The notes beneath the pieces are model-generated. The model ran no database searches and had not been told where the DNA came from. It saw nothing but the letters and a program-made list of their open reading frames with translations. This document shows positions 50,500-62,328 of a DNA stretch of 64,000 nucleotides, piece after piece. Numbering within the stretch: the first letter of the stretch is position 1; every line of letters starts with the position of its first letter. The DNA is from Cornus controversa (Eukaryota; Streptophyta; Magnoliopsida; Cornales; Cornaceae), in the NCBI GenBank assembly GCA_026545225.1, contig CM048846.1:53002270-53066269 (forward strand). Reading direction: 5' to 3'. Made by a program: the position numbers and the translations under genes.

Positions 50500-53400
50500 A
50501 CCACCCATGACCACCATTGTTCTTCGATCTTGCTCCTAACATTTCTAATCAAACATCAAAAATTCTATGACACAAATTCATTTCAAAGATCTTCAATCAT
50601 GGTGATATATATACAAACACATACATAAGATCGAATTTGTAGACTGAGTTGTTAAGTTTTGTTGTGAGTCACGGGTACGAGTTGATCAAAACGACCAGGT
50701 TGGTAGTGTCATGTACGTGAAAGCGTACATATCATTTTAGAAATCAGTTTTTTTTTTTTTATATTTCAAATCATCACAGGGGAGGTCACTGAAATTATGA
50801 CAAACCTCAGGATATGTCATTGTATTTTACCGTATTTGAAATATAATGTGATATTATATTGCAAGGGAAAAACTGTCTTTTCACTCTTAAAATTTATTCC
50901 AGATATCGAAAAAATTGATTTAGGGGAGATGAAAGAAATAAAGGTCAAACGATCTCTTCGAGTGTAATTTCACCAAACCTCAGAGGAGGTCAGCAAATAT
51001 AACCCTAAATTAAAGATGTCTATAATATTATTTAATATTAGTTAGGTTATTTTATTTATTGATAATCTAATATTAGGTTTCATATAACAAATAATTTATT
51101 ATGTAATATATTGTATTAATATAGTAAAATATGTGAAATAGCATAAATTAGTGTTCATTTTTAACGTAAGTGGATAAATTTCATGTAATGAAATACACAA
51201 AAATATAATAATATTATTTATATATTACATATGTATTATATATTTTATTACTTATATTTTGAAAAAACACACATTAAAATTTTATAGATTTCATTGTAAT
51301 CTAATATATTAACTATATATTTCTCATAAACAAATTGTGTCAAAAATAATATAAATTATATTATTTAATAAAATGAATATTTATCGAATACTATAAAATA
51401 TATTATTTAATTTTATTTAGGTTATCTTATTTATTATTGATCATATAATATTAGGTTTCATATAATGAATAATTTTTTATGTAATATATTGTATTCCTAT
51501 AGTTTAATATGTGAAATATCATAACTTTTTGTTATTATATAATATAACATTATCTATTATTTTTATACTGTACATTTTAAATTCAAATGGCAACTAAATT
51601 TAAATTGTATTATATATTTTATTTTTTATATTCTGAAAAATATTTAATTAAAATTTCATAGTTATCATTGTTATATAATATATTAACTATATATTTATCA
51701 TAAATGAATGGAACTATCATAAATTATTTTCATTTCTAATGTAAGTGGTCTAATATTATGTAAAGAAATACAAAAAAATATAATATTATAATTTATATCT
51801 TACATGATTTGTTGTTATTCCATATGAATTGTGTTGAAAATATAATTGATATTACATAAGTATATAAAATATAATGTATAATGTCATAAATAATTTAACT
51901 TATTATTGTAGAAATAATCTTATGTGTTTATGGTATATCATACTATGTAAATTTTCAATAGTATGTAATTAAAATTTTAAATATCACATATTTATTAATA
52001 AATTAATTTAAAATATTTTTTCTTATTTCATTAAAAATATAATATAAATTACGTAGTTAGTAATATATTCAATTTTATAAATTATTATTTATTTTAATAT
52101 AATATATTAAATTATATAATATAACATTATCTATTAGTTATAACAATATACTGTACATTTTAACTTTTAGTGGCAACTAAATATAAATTATATTATATAC
52201 ATTTTATTTATATTTTGAATTTTTTTAAATTAAAACTCCATTGTTATATAAATTATTAACTATATGTTAATCATAAATTAATGCATACTTAAAAAATATT
52301 ATTTATATTACTTAGAAATATAAACATTTATTATTAATATAAAATAAATTATTCATTGCGCACTAGACTATAATATTATTTAATATTAATTAGATTATTT
52401 TATTTATTGATCATATAATATTTGGTTTCATATAATGAATAATTTATTATGTAAAATATTGTATTAATATAGTTTAATATGTGACATATAATAAATTATT
52501 ATTATTACATAGTATAACATGATCTATTATCTATAAAATTATACTTTACATTTTAACTTATAATGGCAACTAAATATAAGTTATATTATATATTTTAAAA
52601 AATATTTAATTACAATTTCATAGTTATCATTGTTATATAATATTTCAACTATATATTTATCATAAATTAATGGTTTCAGAAATAATATAAATATTTATTT
52701 TTAATATCAAATATATTATTAATTATACATACTGACTATAATATTATTTAATATTACTTGCATTGTTTTATTTAATTATTATATAATGTTAGGTTTCATA
52801 TAACGAATAATTTATTATGTAATATACTGTGTTAATATAGGTTAATATGTGAAATATCATAAATTATTGTTCATTTTTAATGTAATTGGTTAAACATTAT
52901 GTAATGAAATACACAAAAATATAATATCTTACAAATTTATTATATATTTTATTACTTATATTTTAAAAAATATTTCATTCAAATTTCATAGTTTTCATTG
53001 TTATCTAATATAATAACTATAAATTTATCAGAAACAAATTTTGTCATAAATAATATAAATTATATTATTTAACAATTGAATATTTAAAATATATTATTTA
53101 TTATACATACTACATTATAATATTATTTAATTTTAATTAGGTTGTCTTATTTATTGATGATATAATATTAGGTTTCATATAACGAATAATTTATTATGTA
53201 ATAAATTATATTGCATTAATATAGTTTAATATGTGATATATCATAACTTATTATTCATTTTCAATATAATTGGTCAAATAGTATGTATTATTATGTACTA
53301 GTTTTATAAGTTCTTTATGCATAGTAGATTAATTATATTTATGCAAATTCTTAATAGATAAATTTTCATAGTTATCATAAATTAAAGATGTCTATAATAT

Positions 53401-54955
53401 ATTTAATATTAATTAGGTTATTTTATTTATTGATGATACAATATTAGGCTTCATATAACGAATAATTTTGTATGTAACATATTGTATTAGTATAGTTTAA
53501 TATGTGAAATATCATAAATTATTGTTATTATATAACATTATCTATTAGCTATACAATTATACTGCAAATTATAACTTACAATGACAACTAATTATAAATT
53601 ATATTATAATTTTATTTTCTATATTTTGAAAAATATTTAATTAAAATTTCATAGTTATCATAAATTAAAGATGTCTATAATATTATTTAATATTAATTAG
53701 GTTATTTTATTTATTGATGATATAATATTATGTTTCATATAAAAAATAATTTATTATGTAATATAGTGTGTTAATATAGTTTAATATGTGAAATATCATA
53801 AATTATTGTTCATTTTTAATGTAATTGGTTAAACATTATGTAATGAAATACACAACAAATTTGATATAATTATTTATATCTTACATATTTATTATATATT
53901 TTATTACCTATATTTTCAAAAATATTTCATTCAAATTTCATAGTTTTCACTGTTATCTAATATATTAACTATAAATTTATCATAAACAAATTGTGTCATA
54001 AATAATATAAATTATATTATTTAAAAATTAAATATTTAAAATATATTATTTATTATACATACTACATTATAATATTATTTAATTTTAATTAGGTTATCTT
54101 ATTTATTATTGATCATATAATATTAGGTTTTCAAAAAGACACCCATTCCTAGAGAAATCATGCGACAATCAGAATCGTACTTTACTTTTTTGCCAAATTC
54201 GATTGTCTGGACCTCCAAAAGAAACAAATAGCATGTCGATCCAAAATTCATATCATTTCATCTGAGTCATTTTCATCCAATTTTGTTTGAGTCTTTCTGA
54301 TTCGAAAAGAGAAATTTCTAGCAGAAATCATACACGATCACAAGTGTATGGTGCTTTTTGCCAAATTCGACCATTTGGACCTCAAAAAAAAAAAAAACGA
54401 GTATGCCGACAACGATTTTCAACCAGTTTCATTTGAGTCATTTTCATGGTCCATGAGGCCCATGCGCATGCTTGCCCAAATTTTAATGTTAAAGGATCTC
54501 TAAGGGCATTTTAGTCATTTCATTTTATATCCTAAATTGCATGTGTTTGCATACTAATTTAAATATGTTTGCATTGCTGCATTAATACATTATGTTAATT
54601 GATTCTCAATTATAATTGCTTTCATATATTTGAACTAACAGTATTTGAAAGACATTTTTGTCATTTCAATGCTTTTGTAGGAGAGTGACACATGGCATCT
54701 CTCAACCATAAATTCTAGAATGTTGTAGCACCTAAGAATGCCTTTTATGTCCCCTGTTATTATAGTCTCTCAATTCTCATGATTTTGAATTTAAAGGGCC
54801 GCAAAGTCATTTTACTTGTGACCCAATCATTGGCATGCTTTTTGAATCACTAAAGGACAAAACATTGTTGTCACTCTCATCCATTATGCTTTTTGGACCG
54901 TTTAAATATTTTGAAGTCACATGATATATAAATATGTTGAGAATTATATATAGGG

Positions 54956-54991
<36 letters not shown>

Positions 54992-57409
54992 AGAGAGAGA
55001 GAGAGAGATGGGGCATCAATTAGTTTAGGGTTTTGCCATTGAAGTGATCTGATATCTTGAGCTGTGAGAGAGAAATCACCACTGTACATCACCACGTTGA
55101 AGGTTCAAAGGAGAAGAAGGATCTGAAGCTACTAGGAGTCTGTCTTCTATCTCATTCAGAATATGTCCAAGTTTCTCCTAAATTGTTAGTATTATATGAG
55201 CTCCACTTTATTTTCATGCTTGATTAAGGTAATAAACTTATTCTCTATTCAATTTCAGTAAAACTACACGTTTAGTATGTATTTGGTATGAACAACTTTA
55301 AGCTTCGAATTAAACACATATGCAGTGTTGATGTTAGTTTGAGCAACTTTATACTCATTTGTTTGATTTAGGTCTGTTTGGTTGAATGTTAATTTTAGTT
55401 TTCCCAAAATTGATTGTTGAAACCCTAATTTTCTACACTCTCACAGGCACGTGTTTAGTTTGAATATTCTACTCTCACAGGGGAACATTTAATTTGAATA
55501 CTCTACACTCACAGGTGCACGTTAAAGCTTAATATTTTACACTCTCACAGGTGCACATACATACATATGTGACTGAAATTTTCTCTGATTCTGAAATGGT
55601 TGCATTCTATAGTTGCTCTTAGAGTTTAATATGTGACTGAAATTTCTTCATTTGACAAGTTCTATTGTGTGCCCCTCTTTTCTTTTTTGTTGTCATTTAC
55701 TAATCTAGGTTATCCTTTTAGTGCTTTGCAAGTATAAATCATGATTTATCTCACAGTTTTTGCTTTATAAGAGATGATATTAAAATCTCCTTCCATTTGT
55801 TTTCATTGAATCATGCCTTAAGAATTCAGTCCATTATCATCTTGCTGAATCTGTTGATGTGTATCTCCTGTAGAGTAAACAGTTCTATGCTCGTTGTATT
55901 GAAGTCATTTGATTCTATATTGTCAATTCAACTTTGTCTTGTGATTAATGTTCCTGAAATTAATCTCTATGCATGATTTGAAGCATTTATGTGATATACT
56001 ATCTGTTTGTCTCATTTGAATCACAAAGAGCTTGATAGAGTGATTGAAACTGTGTTTAAGGTGTTATCAGGTTCATAGTTATATAAACATATCCTCAGAC
56101 TCAGTCCTGTTGATGCGCACTACACACTACATTCTTATTTTTATATTTCAATTTACTTTAAGTTATTGCATGTAAATAAGCAAAGTACCCCCCATTTGAA
56201 TTCAATAAAAATAGTTTCAAAATCAAATTCCAAGTAAATCAAAATCTGATTTTTCAGTTTTAGTACAAAATGAATTTTCACAGCTTTGAGATAAAATTTC
56301 ATCGTGAAAAATGAAAGAACAAATCAAGTCATTTGGGGTTGAGAAAATTCATATGATCATGATAAATCATGGGGTACAATTACCGGGACTTTTATGTCAA
56401 GATTCATTGAAAAACTCATTACTACGTTTTTGTCCCTAGAATCCAACAAATAGCCAAATTTTGATAGAAAACAGTTGTTTTTTTATGTATGAAATGTATG
56501 AAGGATCTTAAGATCATTTTAGGATATAGAGCCTCAAAATTTTAATCATCAAGGAGTTTACAAGAATATCCTAACTCTTACGTATTGGAAAATGATATGA
56601 TTGAGAATCGGTTTCTTGATTGGTGTTTCAAACGTCTTCCAATGTCTTCGGTTCTTTTGGTAAACGTCTTCAACTTTCTTTTGTGCTTTTGATCATCTGT
56701 TTCTTATAGCTATCATTCTTGATATAGACACATTAAAAGAACATGATACAATTTGTTATCATCAAAATATTTACAACAAGCTTGGATAACAGTCATAATG
56801 CTAACACGTAGGATTACGACCTAATTTGGACAACATAATGGCTACGGGTTATGATTTTTTTAAGTTTGAAAAGTGTATGTTCAATGTGTATTTTGAAAAA
56901 CTATAGCCTTGAAGACGTATTTGGATAATCTATGTATTATTGACATATATAGTGCAATATGTTAAAATAATGGATTAATTACCAATACTAAAATTTTGAG
57001 AAACCTCATAATGGCCTTGTGAGTATGATTTTGGCATTACGACGACATGACAACTAAGATGCACATTGTATGCCCTTCATAGCATTGAATGAGTTGTATT
57101 CGACAATTGTTATCGATGAATTTTGTGTCAGTTAAATACTTTAAATACACATATAGTGAATGCTTGTATTATTCATTTCATGAGATGAATCAAGTTTGTA
57201 TTTTTGATCAACTATGTAATGTAATTTGTATATGTGTGATGAGTGTCCATGCATATGTGATATAAATCACATATATTGCATTATCATAATAGTGATAGAG
57301 GATAGACTCTCTATCTAAGAAGAATAAAATTGAATCATGATAAGTTAAAAAAATTGTGATACCTGTCATAGCAATTTACTCCTTATCAAATGTTACGATG
57401 AATGACTCT
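50500..57409. repeat. Array spacer copy 5
   Basis: 6910 bp. AT-rich block 51009-54129, microsatellite 54959-55009, minisatellite 55431-55557. Private changes: 'gaaaaaacacac' near 51261, 'tttgatataatt' near 53861, 'tatcatttcatc' near 54251, 'ctgatatcttgag' near 55050, and 'ggggttgag' near 56335. Confidence 0.85.
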
Positions 57410-57728
57410 TGATGTGGTCGGAACTAAATTATATTGTAAGCTTAATTTTGCCCTTTTTATCAAAATATAATTTAACCACTCGCAAGAGCATGAATCTTTG
57501 TAGATAAGGTTCTATATAGAGGGTATCGATCCCACGAGGACTAGTCGAAATTGTCTTAAAGGAAGATTAATTCTACTTTAATTCTAAAAACAGGTTTGCT
57601 CCATTTACTCTAATACCTGCAATACATCAAAAACACAAAAATACCGTAAATATATCTCGGTAAACGCAAAAATGGAACTAACATAAGCAATAAAGAGGGT
57701 TCAAATGCATAGAATTGAACACTTATCA
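57410..57728 (-). repeat. Short LTR B5
   Basis: 319 bp, same deletion junction. It has 'cactcgcaagag', as in the LTR A copies, where B1-B4 have 'cactctcaagag'. Confidence 0.87.
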
Positions 57729-59544
57729 CACACCCAAACTTACATATTGCTAGTCCCTTAGCAATACGATATTACAAAAATGAAACTAACTATATTATAT
57801 AAAGGTTGAATCATGCTCAGTCATCACTAGATAAAGGGCGATCATCTGTTCATTTCACAGTTGGCAAATGCAAAAAGTATTACAGAACTATGTGGTCATT
57901 AGCAAAAATGGACTTGCACAAGCTATAAATAAACGATGGTCCCCACATAATGGCCATTCCAAACAAACATACCAATTCCGACCCCAAAATCCTCTTTGAA
58001 AAGTGAACATGCATTCTAACGCGTGGCTTTTGACATATTTAGAGAAGAAAACGAACAAATCTGTTTTTAAAAGAAAAACTTATTGAAAACGCTCGCCACA
58101 GCCGTTCATTATCACAAAACCTTCATGATTGCTCATGTGCGGATGACCGTGCAATGCTTAGCTCTTTTTGCTTTCTTGTAAGCCCATGTAGCGGCATTGG
58201 GCGAATGACTCCCAAACCAATTGGCTTTAGGGCATTAGGTGAAGAAACACCCCTCGGACTTAATAACCGAGCTTACAAGGCGATGAGCGTAAGCCAGCCA
58301 CCCGCTTATTATTGCTCAACCTTACACACTTATACGCGAATATTCCCTGCTTTGAGGCATAGAAATCCGATTTATTGAGTGAGAAGGCTTATTGCAAATT
58401 TTTCTCTTTTTTTTTTTTTTACAACAACCGGAAGAACTTATTCTTTAAGTTGTTCAGATAAAAACAGAAATTTACAAAATTCTCCCTCAGACTTATACCC
58501 CACAGTTTAAAATGCATATGTGCGAATTTGTGCGTTTAAGGACAAATTTAGGGCAAGAACCATACGTGTTCGTATTTGGACAAAAATGTAGACCGTTCTA
58601 GCCTACTATATAGCTTGCAAAAGTGCGGGTATTTACAATGTTAAAGTTCTTAACTACCTACTGCATTTACCTCAGACATTTATTCGAATGAACTTCCTTT
58701 AAAAAGCAAGACATCATAGCAAGCATGCAAAAATATCAGGAAAACTGCTCTACAATGACACTCAATACTAAGACTGAACATTGCATGCATATGCAAGTGG
58801 TATAGCATACCGCACCCCCAAACTTATATGCAACATTGTCCTCAATGTTTGGACAAGAAGAACAAGGAAAGAAGTTACCGGGATTGCAGAATGCGACAAA
58901 AATGGTATTCCACAGTAGCGGTCATCGTACAAATAAGAAAAACCTGCACAGAACACCAACTGGATACCACGAGCATTAAAAGGAACAAAAAGTAATTAAA
59001 GAGAACATAATGAAATAATTATGCACAAACGGACAATGCCAATATCATTGTACATCTAAGGGTCTGAACTGGTGTTTCCCGATTGTCTAAGAGGTCTATG
59101 CGATAAGATATTGACTATCCAGGCATGCTACCGTATAGCACACAAAGGGGCTGCCTTTCTTTATTATCGCCATACTGTGTTGAAGCAATCTCAACAGTAT
59201 TGGGAATTTAAACCAGGCGGTAATAAACGGAAGTCATCAACTGAATCGCATATAACAATTAGACAAGTGGTACTACACACATAGTCAAAGTATAGAGAAC
59301 AGAAATATTGACAGAAAGCAAAAATAAGGACAGTAAAGAGAACATATGGGATAAAAGAAAAGATAACTGTATTCCATATATATATAAAATGAGTTCAGTA
59401 CAAGGCGTACATGCATCTGGAATACTCAAAACTAAAATGAAAGATAGCATGGCCAACATGGCCTATGAAACATATGGAAAGAAAAATACGGAAAGTAAAA
59501 CATAAAAGACAAATAAATGCAGCTACTCGAGGGCGGGTGGTGGT
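57729..59544 (-). other. Element interior copy 5 (non-coding)
   Basis: 1816 bp with more substitutions than the other copies. Polypurine-like tract and hairpin from 58813; leader hairpin 59160-59227 with one arm change. No coding frame supported. Confidence 0.74.
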
Positions 59545-60722
59545 TGATGTGGTCGGAACTAAATTATATTGTAAGCTTAATTTTGCCCTTTTTATCAAAA
59601 TATAATTTAACCACTCGCAAGAGCACGAATCTTTGTCTATATAGAGGGTATCGATCCCACGAGGACTAGTCGCAATTGTCTTAAGGGAAGATTAATTCTA
59701 CTTTAATTCTAAAAACAGATTTTTGGTTTTGTGTTTAAAAACTATTCCATAAATGAAATGAAAATAAAATTAAAGAGTAAAGTTGGGAGAGAGAACTAGG
59801 GTTGGTTTCCACCACTAACCATTCACATGTTCATAAGTGTAGCAAGCATGGGATTCTTTAATTAAATGCCTAACAATGTCATTAGGCTTGTGACCTCAAT
59901 GACATATCAAAAGATCAATGTGTGTGCTAACCTATCATAATCCATCTTCAACAAGCATAGCTCTTCAACCTAACTAACTACCTACTTACTCTACTCTCTA
60001 AGTGAACACTACATGCATCCAAACTACCTTGTCTTGGCATGGTCTATACAAACTAACATCACACATTCATTTAAACACCATTATCTAGCCATCATTTGCA
60101 CTTCTTGTGGAATATGCAAATGTTGTGCATTCAAGTGACAAAATCTACTCTAAGACAAGAATACATTCCAAATCAAATGAATATATAAAAGAGATGTATT
60201 TGTGTACATAATCACTAGGCTAAATAATCAACATTTAATTACAAATCCCAAGAGCTACAAAGATGAACAAGTTTACATGGCTAGGGGTTGAAACCAACAC
60301 CCTAGTAGAAGAGTTAGTTGCTCATGGTTGCCTTGCACCCTTCCATTGATGAAGAGAATGAAGCTTCTTGGTCTGGTTCAGCTCTCCTCTTCCTCTCCCG
60401 AAGGTCTCTCCTCTAATATTCTAATGTGTGTTGAGAGATGCTTGAGATATGTGTGATATGGCCCTTTTTGTGTGCTTTTTGGCTCCTTTTTCTCCTTTGG
60501 GCCCACCATATATATATATATATCATTATATATATCTCTTGTATCAAGAAGGCCCCCAAAAGTCTTGTTCAAGTCAGACAATCCCCCTAAGTCGTGCAAA
60601 AAGGGGGATTTTGTTGCAAGTGGGAGAGCAGGTGAGCAAGTGGCCAAGTGGGCTCTGCAGAATCTCGATTGATCGAGATTGAATCTCGATTGATCGAGAT
60701 TTCGATCAATCAAAATGAGATC
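59545..60722. repeat. Truncated start of unit 6
   Basis: Only LTR A6 up to its palindromic segment is present. Sequence follows units 2-5 closely until about 60500, becomes more divergent, and stops matching after 'gagatc' at about 60722, where unrelated GC-rich sequence begins. This is the right end of the array. Confidence 0.88.
59545..60722 (-). repeat. LTR A6, truncated and divergent at its right end
   Basis: It agrees with A2-A5 up to the (AT)n tract except for a 10-bp deletion near 59636 and a few substitutions. Beyond about 60500 it differs repeatedly ('cctttgggccc', 'tcattatatatatctc', 'aaggccccc', 'ttttgttgcaag', 'gtggccaagtgggctc'). It ends inside the palindromic cluster at about 60722. 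Confidence 0.88.
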
Positions 60723-61139
60723 ACGATCGAGAACAGCGTCGTGTCTGCTGGGAGTGCGGCCCTGTAAAGTGGCTGACCGTCCGGGCCAACCATGTGTTGT
60801 CGGCTGCTGGTGAGGGATGCCGAGCATATGAGCAATCCGGCTCGGCGTAATCGTGATCGTGACAGTGGCCACGACAGTCTCGAGTGTATCTGGCGCAGTG
60901 CAGGAATAGGTCATATGATCGTAAAAGACCTGCACTAAGCGCTCGTGTGCCACGTCGGTGGGAGGCACACATAGCCGGTCGAGGCGATGCCTCCTGAGCT
61001 CGGCAACGGTCCACGCAGTGTCTGGACGCCTCTCGAACTCGGCTAAGTCGAAAATCTACTCCGGGTGGAACTCCCGAGACCGAAAGGCTCGCCTAGGCAC
61101 GTCGCGAACAGCACCGGCGGCGTTCTTCACCCTCGCCAT
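60723..61139 (-). pseudogene. GC-rich ORF fragment with early stop, retroelement or transposon-like
   Basis: From the ATG at 61137-61139 (MARVKNAAG...) the minus-strand frame has a TAG at codon 28 (61056-61058). It then stays open through the rest of the fragment and on into LTR A6. After the stop it reads FDLAEFERRPDTAW..., then HERLVQVFYDHMT... and TITITPSRIAHMLGIP. The last phrase resembles a segment common in plant transposon-type proteins (a helix ending in LGxP), but the match is weak and from memory. The region is much richer in G and C than anything else in the window. It is broken at 60722 by fusion to LTR A6, so about 140 codons remain. It could be an extra frame downstream of gag-pol of the kind reported in some Tat elements, or a captured host gene piece. 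Confidence 0.5.
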
Positions 61140-61153
61140 AGTCTCGGAACAGT

Positions 61154-61539
61154 CTGCACTTGATTCCAAAAATTACGTAAATAAAAGATGAATAAGAAGA
61201 AAGCTAAACTACTAATAAACTAAAAGAATAAAAATAAAAATGAAGTCCTAGTCCATGGTACTGACAAGAATGCAAAAAGTCGCTCTCAAAGAGGCAATGT
61301 GAACAGATGCAACCGAAACGAAGGTGCCGCGGTTACACACCGTACACTAAGCGTTTGAAACGAAGAGAATGCCAAATCTCACTCCTACATGAATTCCTAC
61401 CCCCCGAAACCCACAAAATCTCGTTACAGATATCGCAATCGCAACCATCCACCCCAACATTATCTAACTATGTTTATTACGCCGTAAAACTATCAAAAAT
61501 GGCGAGAGAGTAAACAAAAAGTAGCCATGCATCACTTAC
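61154..61539 (-). other. Candidate intron in 5' leader of the broken ORF
   Basis: On the minus strand CGAG|GTAAGTGAT at 61540/61539 is a perfect plant donor. A possible acceptor, aagtgcag|actg, ends at 61154, 14 bp before the ATG; its pyrimidine tract is poor. The exon upstream of the donor would run from near the TATA box at 61739-61746. No transcript evidence is available. Confidence 0.4.
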
Positions 61540-61738
61540 CTCGTGAGGAAGAAGATGGATGGCTCAACCGAAGAAAATCCACTCACAAGTGCTAGCGGCG
61601 GCTTCGGACTGCGTCGGATGGCGGCGGATGATCGGGAATGGTAGATCGAGTGCTCGGGAGTGCTTGGAGAAGGCTTGGATCGTACGGAGGGAGAGAAGAA
61701 TTCGGATGGTCTTTTAAAATGGGAGGGAAGCCCAACAG

Positions 61739-61763
61739 TTTAAATAGATTTTTGGCTCACGTG
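61739..61763 (-). promoter_or_regulatory. TATA box and G-box of the broken ORF
   Basis: On the minus strand CACGTG (61758-61763) is followed 11 bases downstream by TATTTAAA (61739-61746). About 200 bp further on lies the splice donor at 61539/61540. The order G-box, TATA, exon, donor, ATG is coherent for a plant promoter on this strand, though each motif alone is common. Confidence 0.45.
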
Positions 61764-61777
61764 CAGGCTCCGCGTGC

Positions 61778-62160
61778 ATCTCGATTGATCGAGATGTGCA
61801 TTTCGATCAATCGAGATTTCGATTGATCGAAATCTTGCTTCGATCAATCGAAACCAGCTTCGATCGATCGAGATTGTCTCTTCGATCAATCGAAAATTCC
61901 TTCCCTGAATCATATTTTTACTTCGATCAATCGAACATTTAATTGATTCAATCGAAATTTTATATCGATCAATCGAAATCCCATTTCGATCAATCGAAAT
62001 TTTTGATCGATCGAAGACCTATCGAAGTGCAATCGAAGAATACTACCTCTCGGGACTTTGGACTTGGCAAATCTCTGCAATTTTTTGATCAATCAAAACC
62101 AAAATCTCGATCAATCAAAATCTTGATTGATCGAGATCTTGGTTTCGATCAATCGAGATG
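61778..62160. repeat. Large TCGATYAATCGA palindrome cluster
   Basis: More than a dozen near-palindromes of the TCGATCAATCGA / TCGATTGATCGA type in about 380 bp, irregularly spaced and interrupted by short unique pieces, for example at 62041-62085. The same motif is in the long LTR A (18759-18873 and others) and, as GCGATCGATC, in the nested element. Tat-lineage elements are known for repeat-rich, fast-changing sequence downstream of pol. Confidence 0.88.
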
Positions 62161-62328
62161 CTCAAAAACAGTCAGTTTAAAGTATGCTTCAGGGACTTGG
62201 ATATTTGGGAATTAGATACTACATTGCTTAGATACAAACCTACTTTGGATTAAAGGGACATCATGGAAGCTTGATAGCTACCATGGCTTCGCCACCTTAC
62301 ACGTCTATGGCGCGATGTCCGGATCGGC
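62161..62328 (-). other. Short region after the gag-protease frame
   Basis: 168 bp between the stop at 62329 and the palindrome cluster. No polypurine tract, LTR end or frame recognised. Confidence 0.5.

Larger units (their letters stand above)
49072..59544. repeat. Tandem array unit 5
   Basis: Complete 10473-bp unit and the most divergent of the full copies. It has substitutions in the interior (for example 'gggcgaatgac' near 58199 and an A·C mismatch in the leader hairpin near 59167), a shorter poly-T near 58409, and 'ctgatatcttgag' in the spacer at about 55050 where the others have 'ctgatcttgag'. As the edge unit it may have had less exchange with inner copies. Confidence 0.93.
57410..60722 (-). 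mobile_element. Non-autonomous LTR element copy 5, truncated
   Basis: LTR B5 (57410-57728), interior 57729-59544 and LTR A6 cut off at about 60722, so the original end of the LTR and its flank are lost. This copy lies nearest the array edge and carries the most private changes. Confidence 0.84.

Noticed and set aside
17625..59544. Array as a pure assembly artefact
   Set aside because: Each unit has private substitutions and different microsatellite lengths, one has an insertion with a target duplication, and the end LTRs are distinct. The exact copy number still needs long reads.
61778..62160. Palindrome cluster as a CRISPR array
   Set aside because: Repeat lengths and spacings are irregular, the repeats are degenerate, and the context is a plant retroelement.
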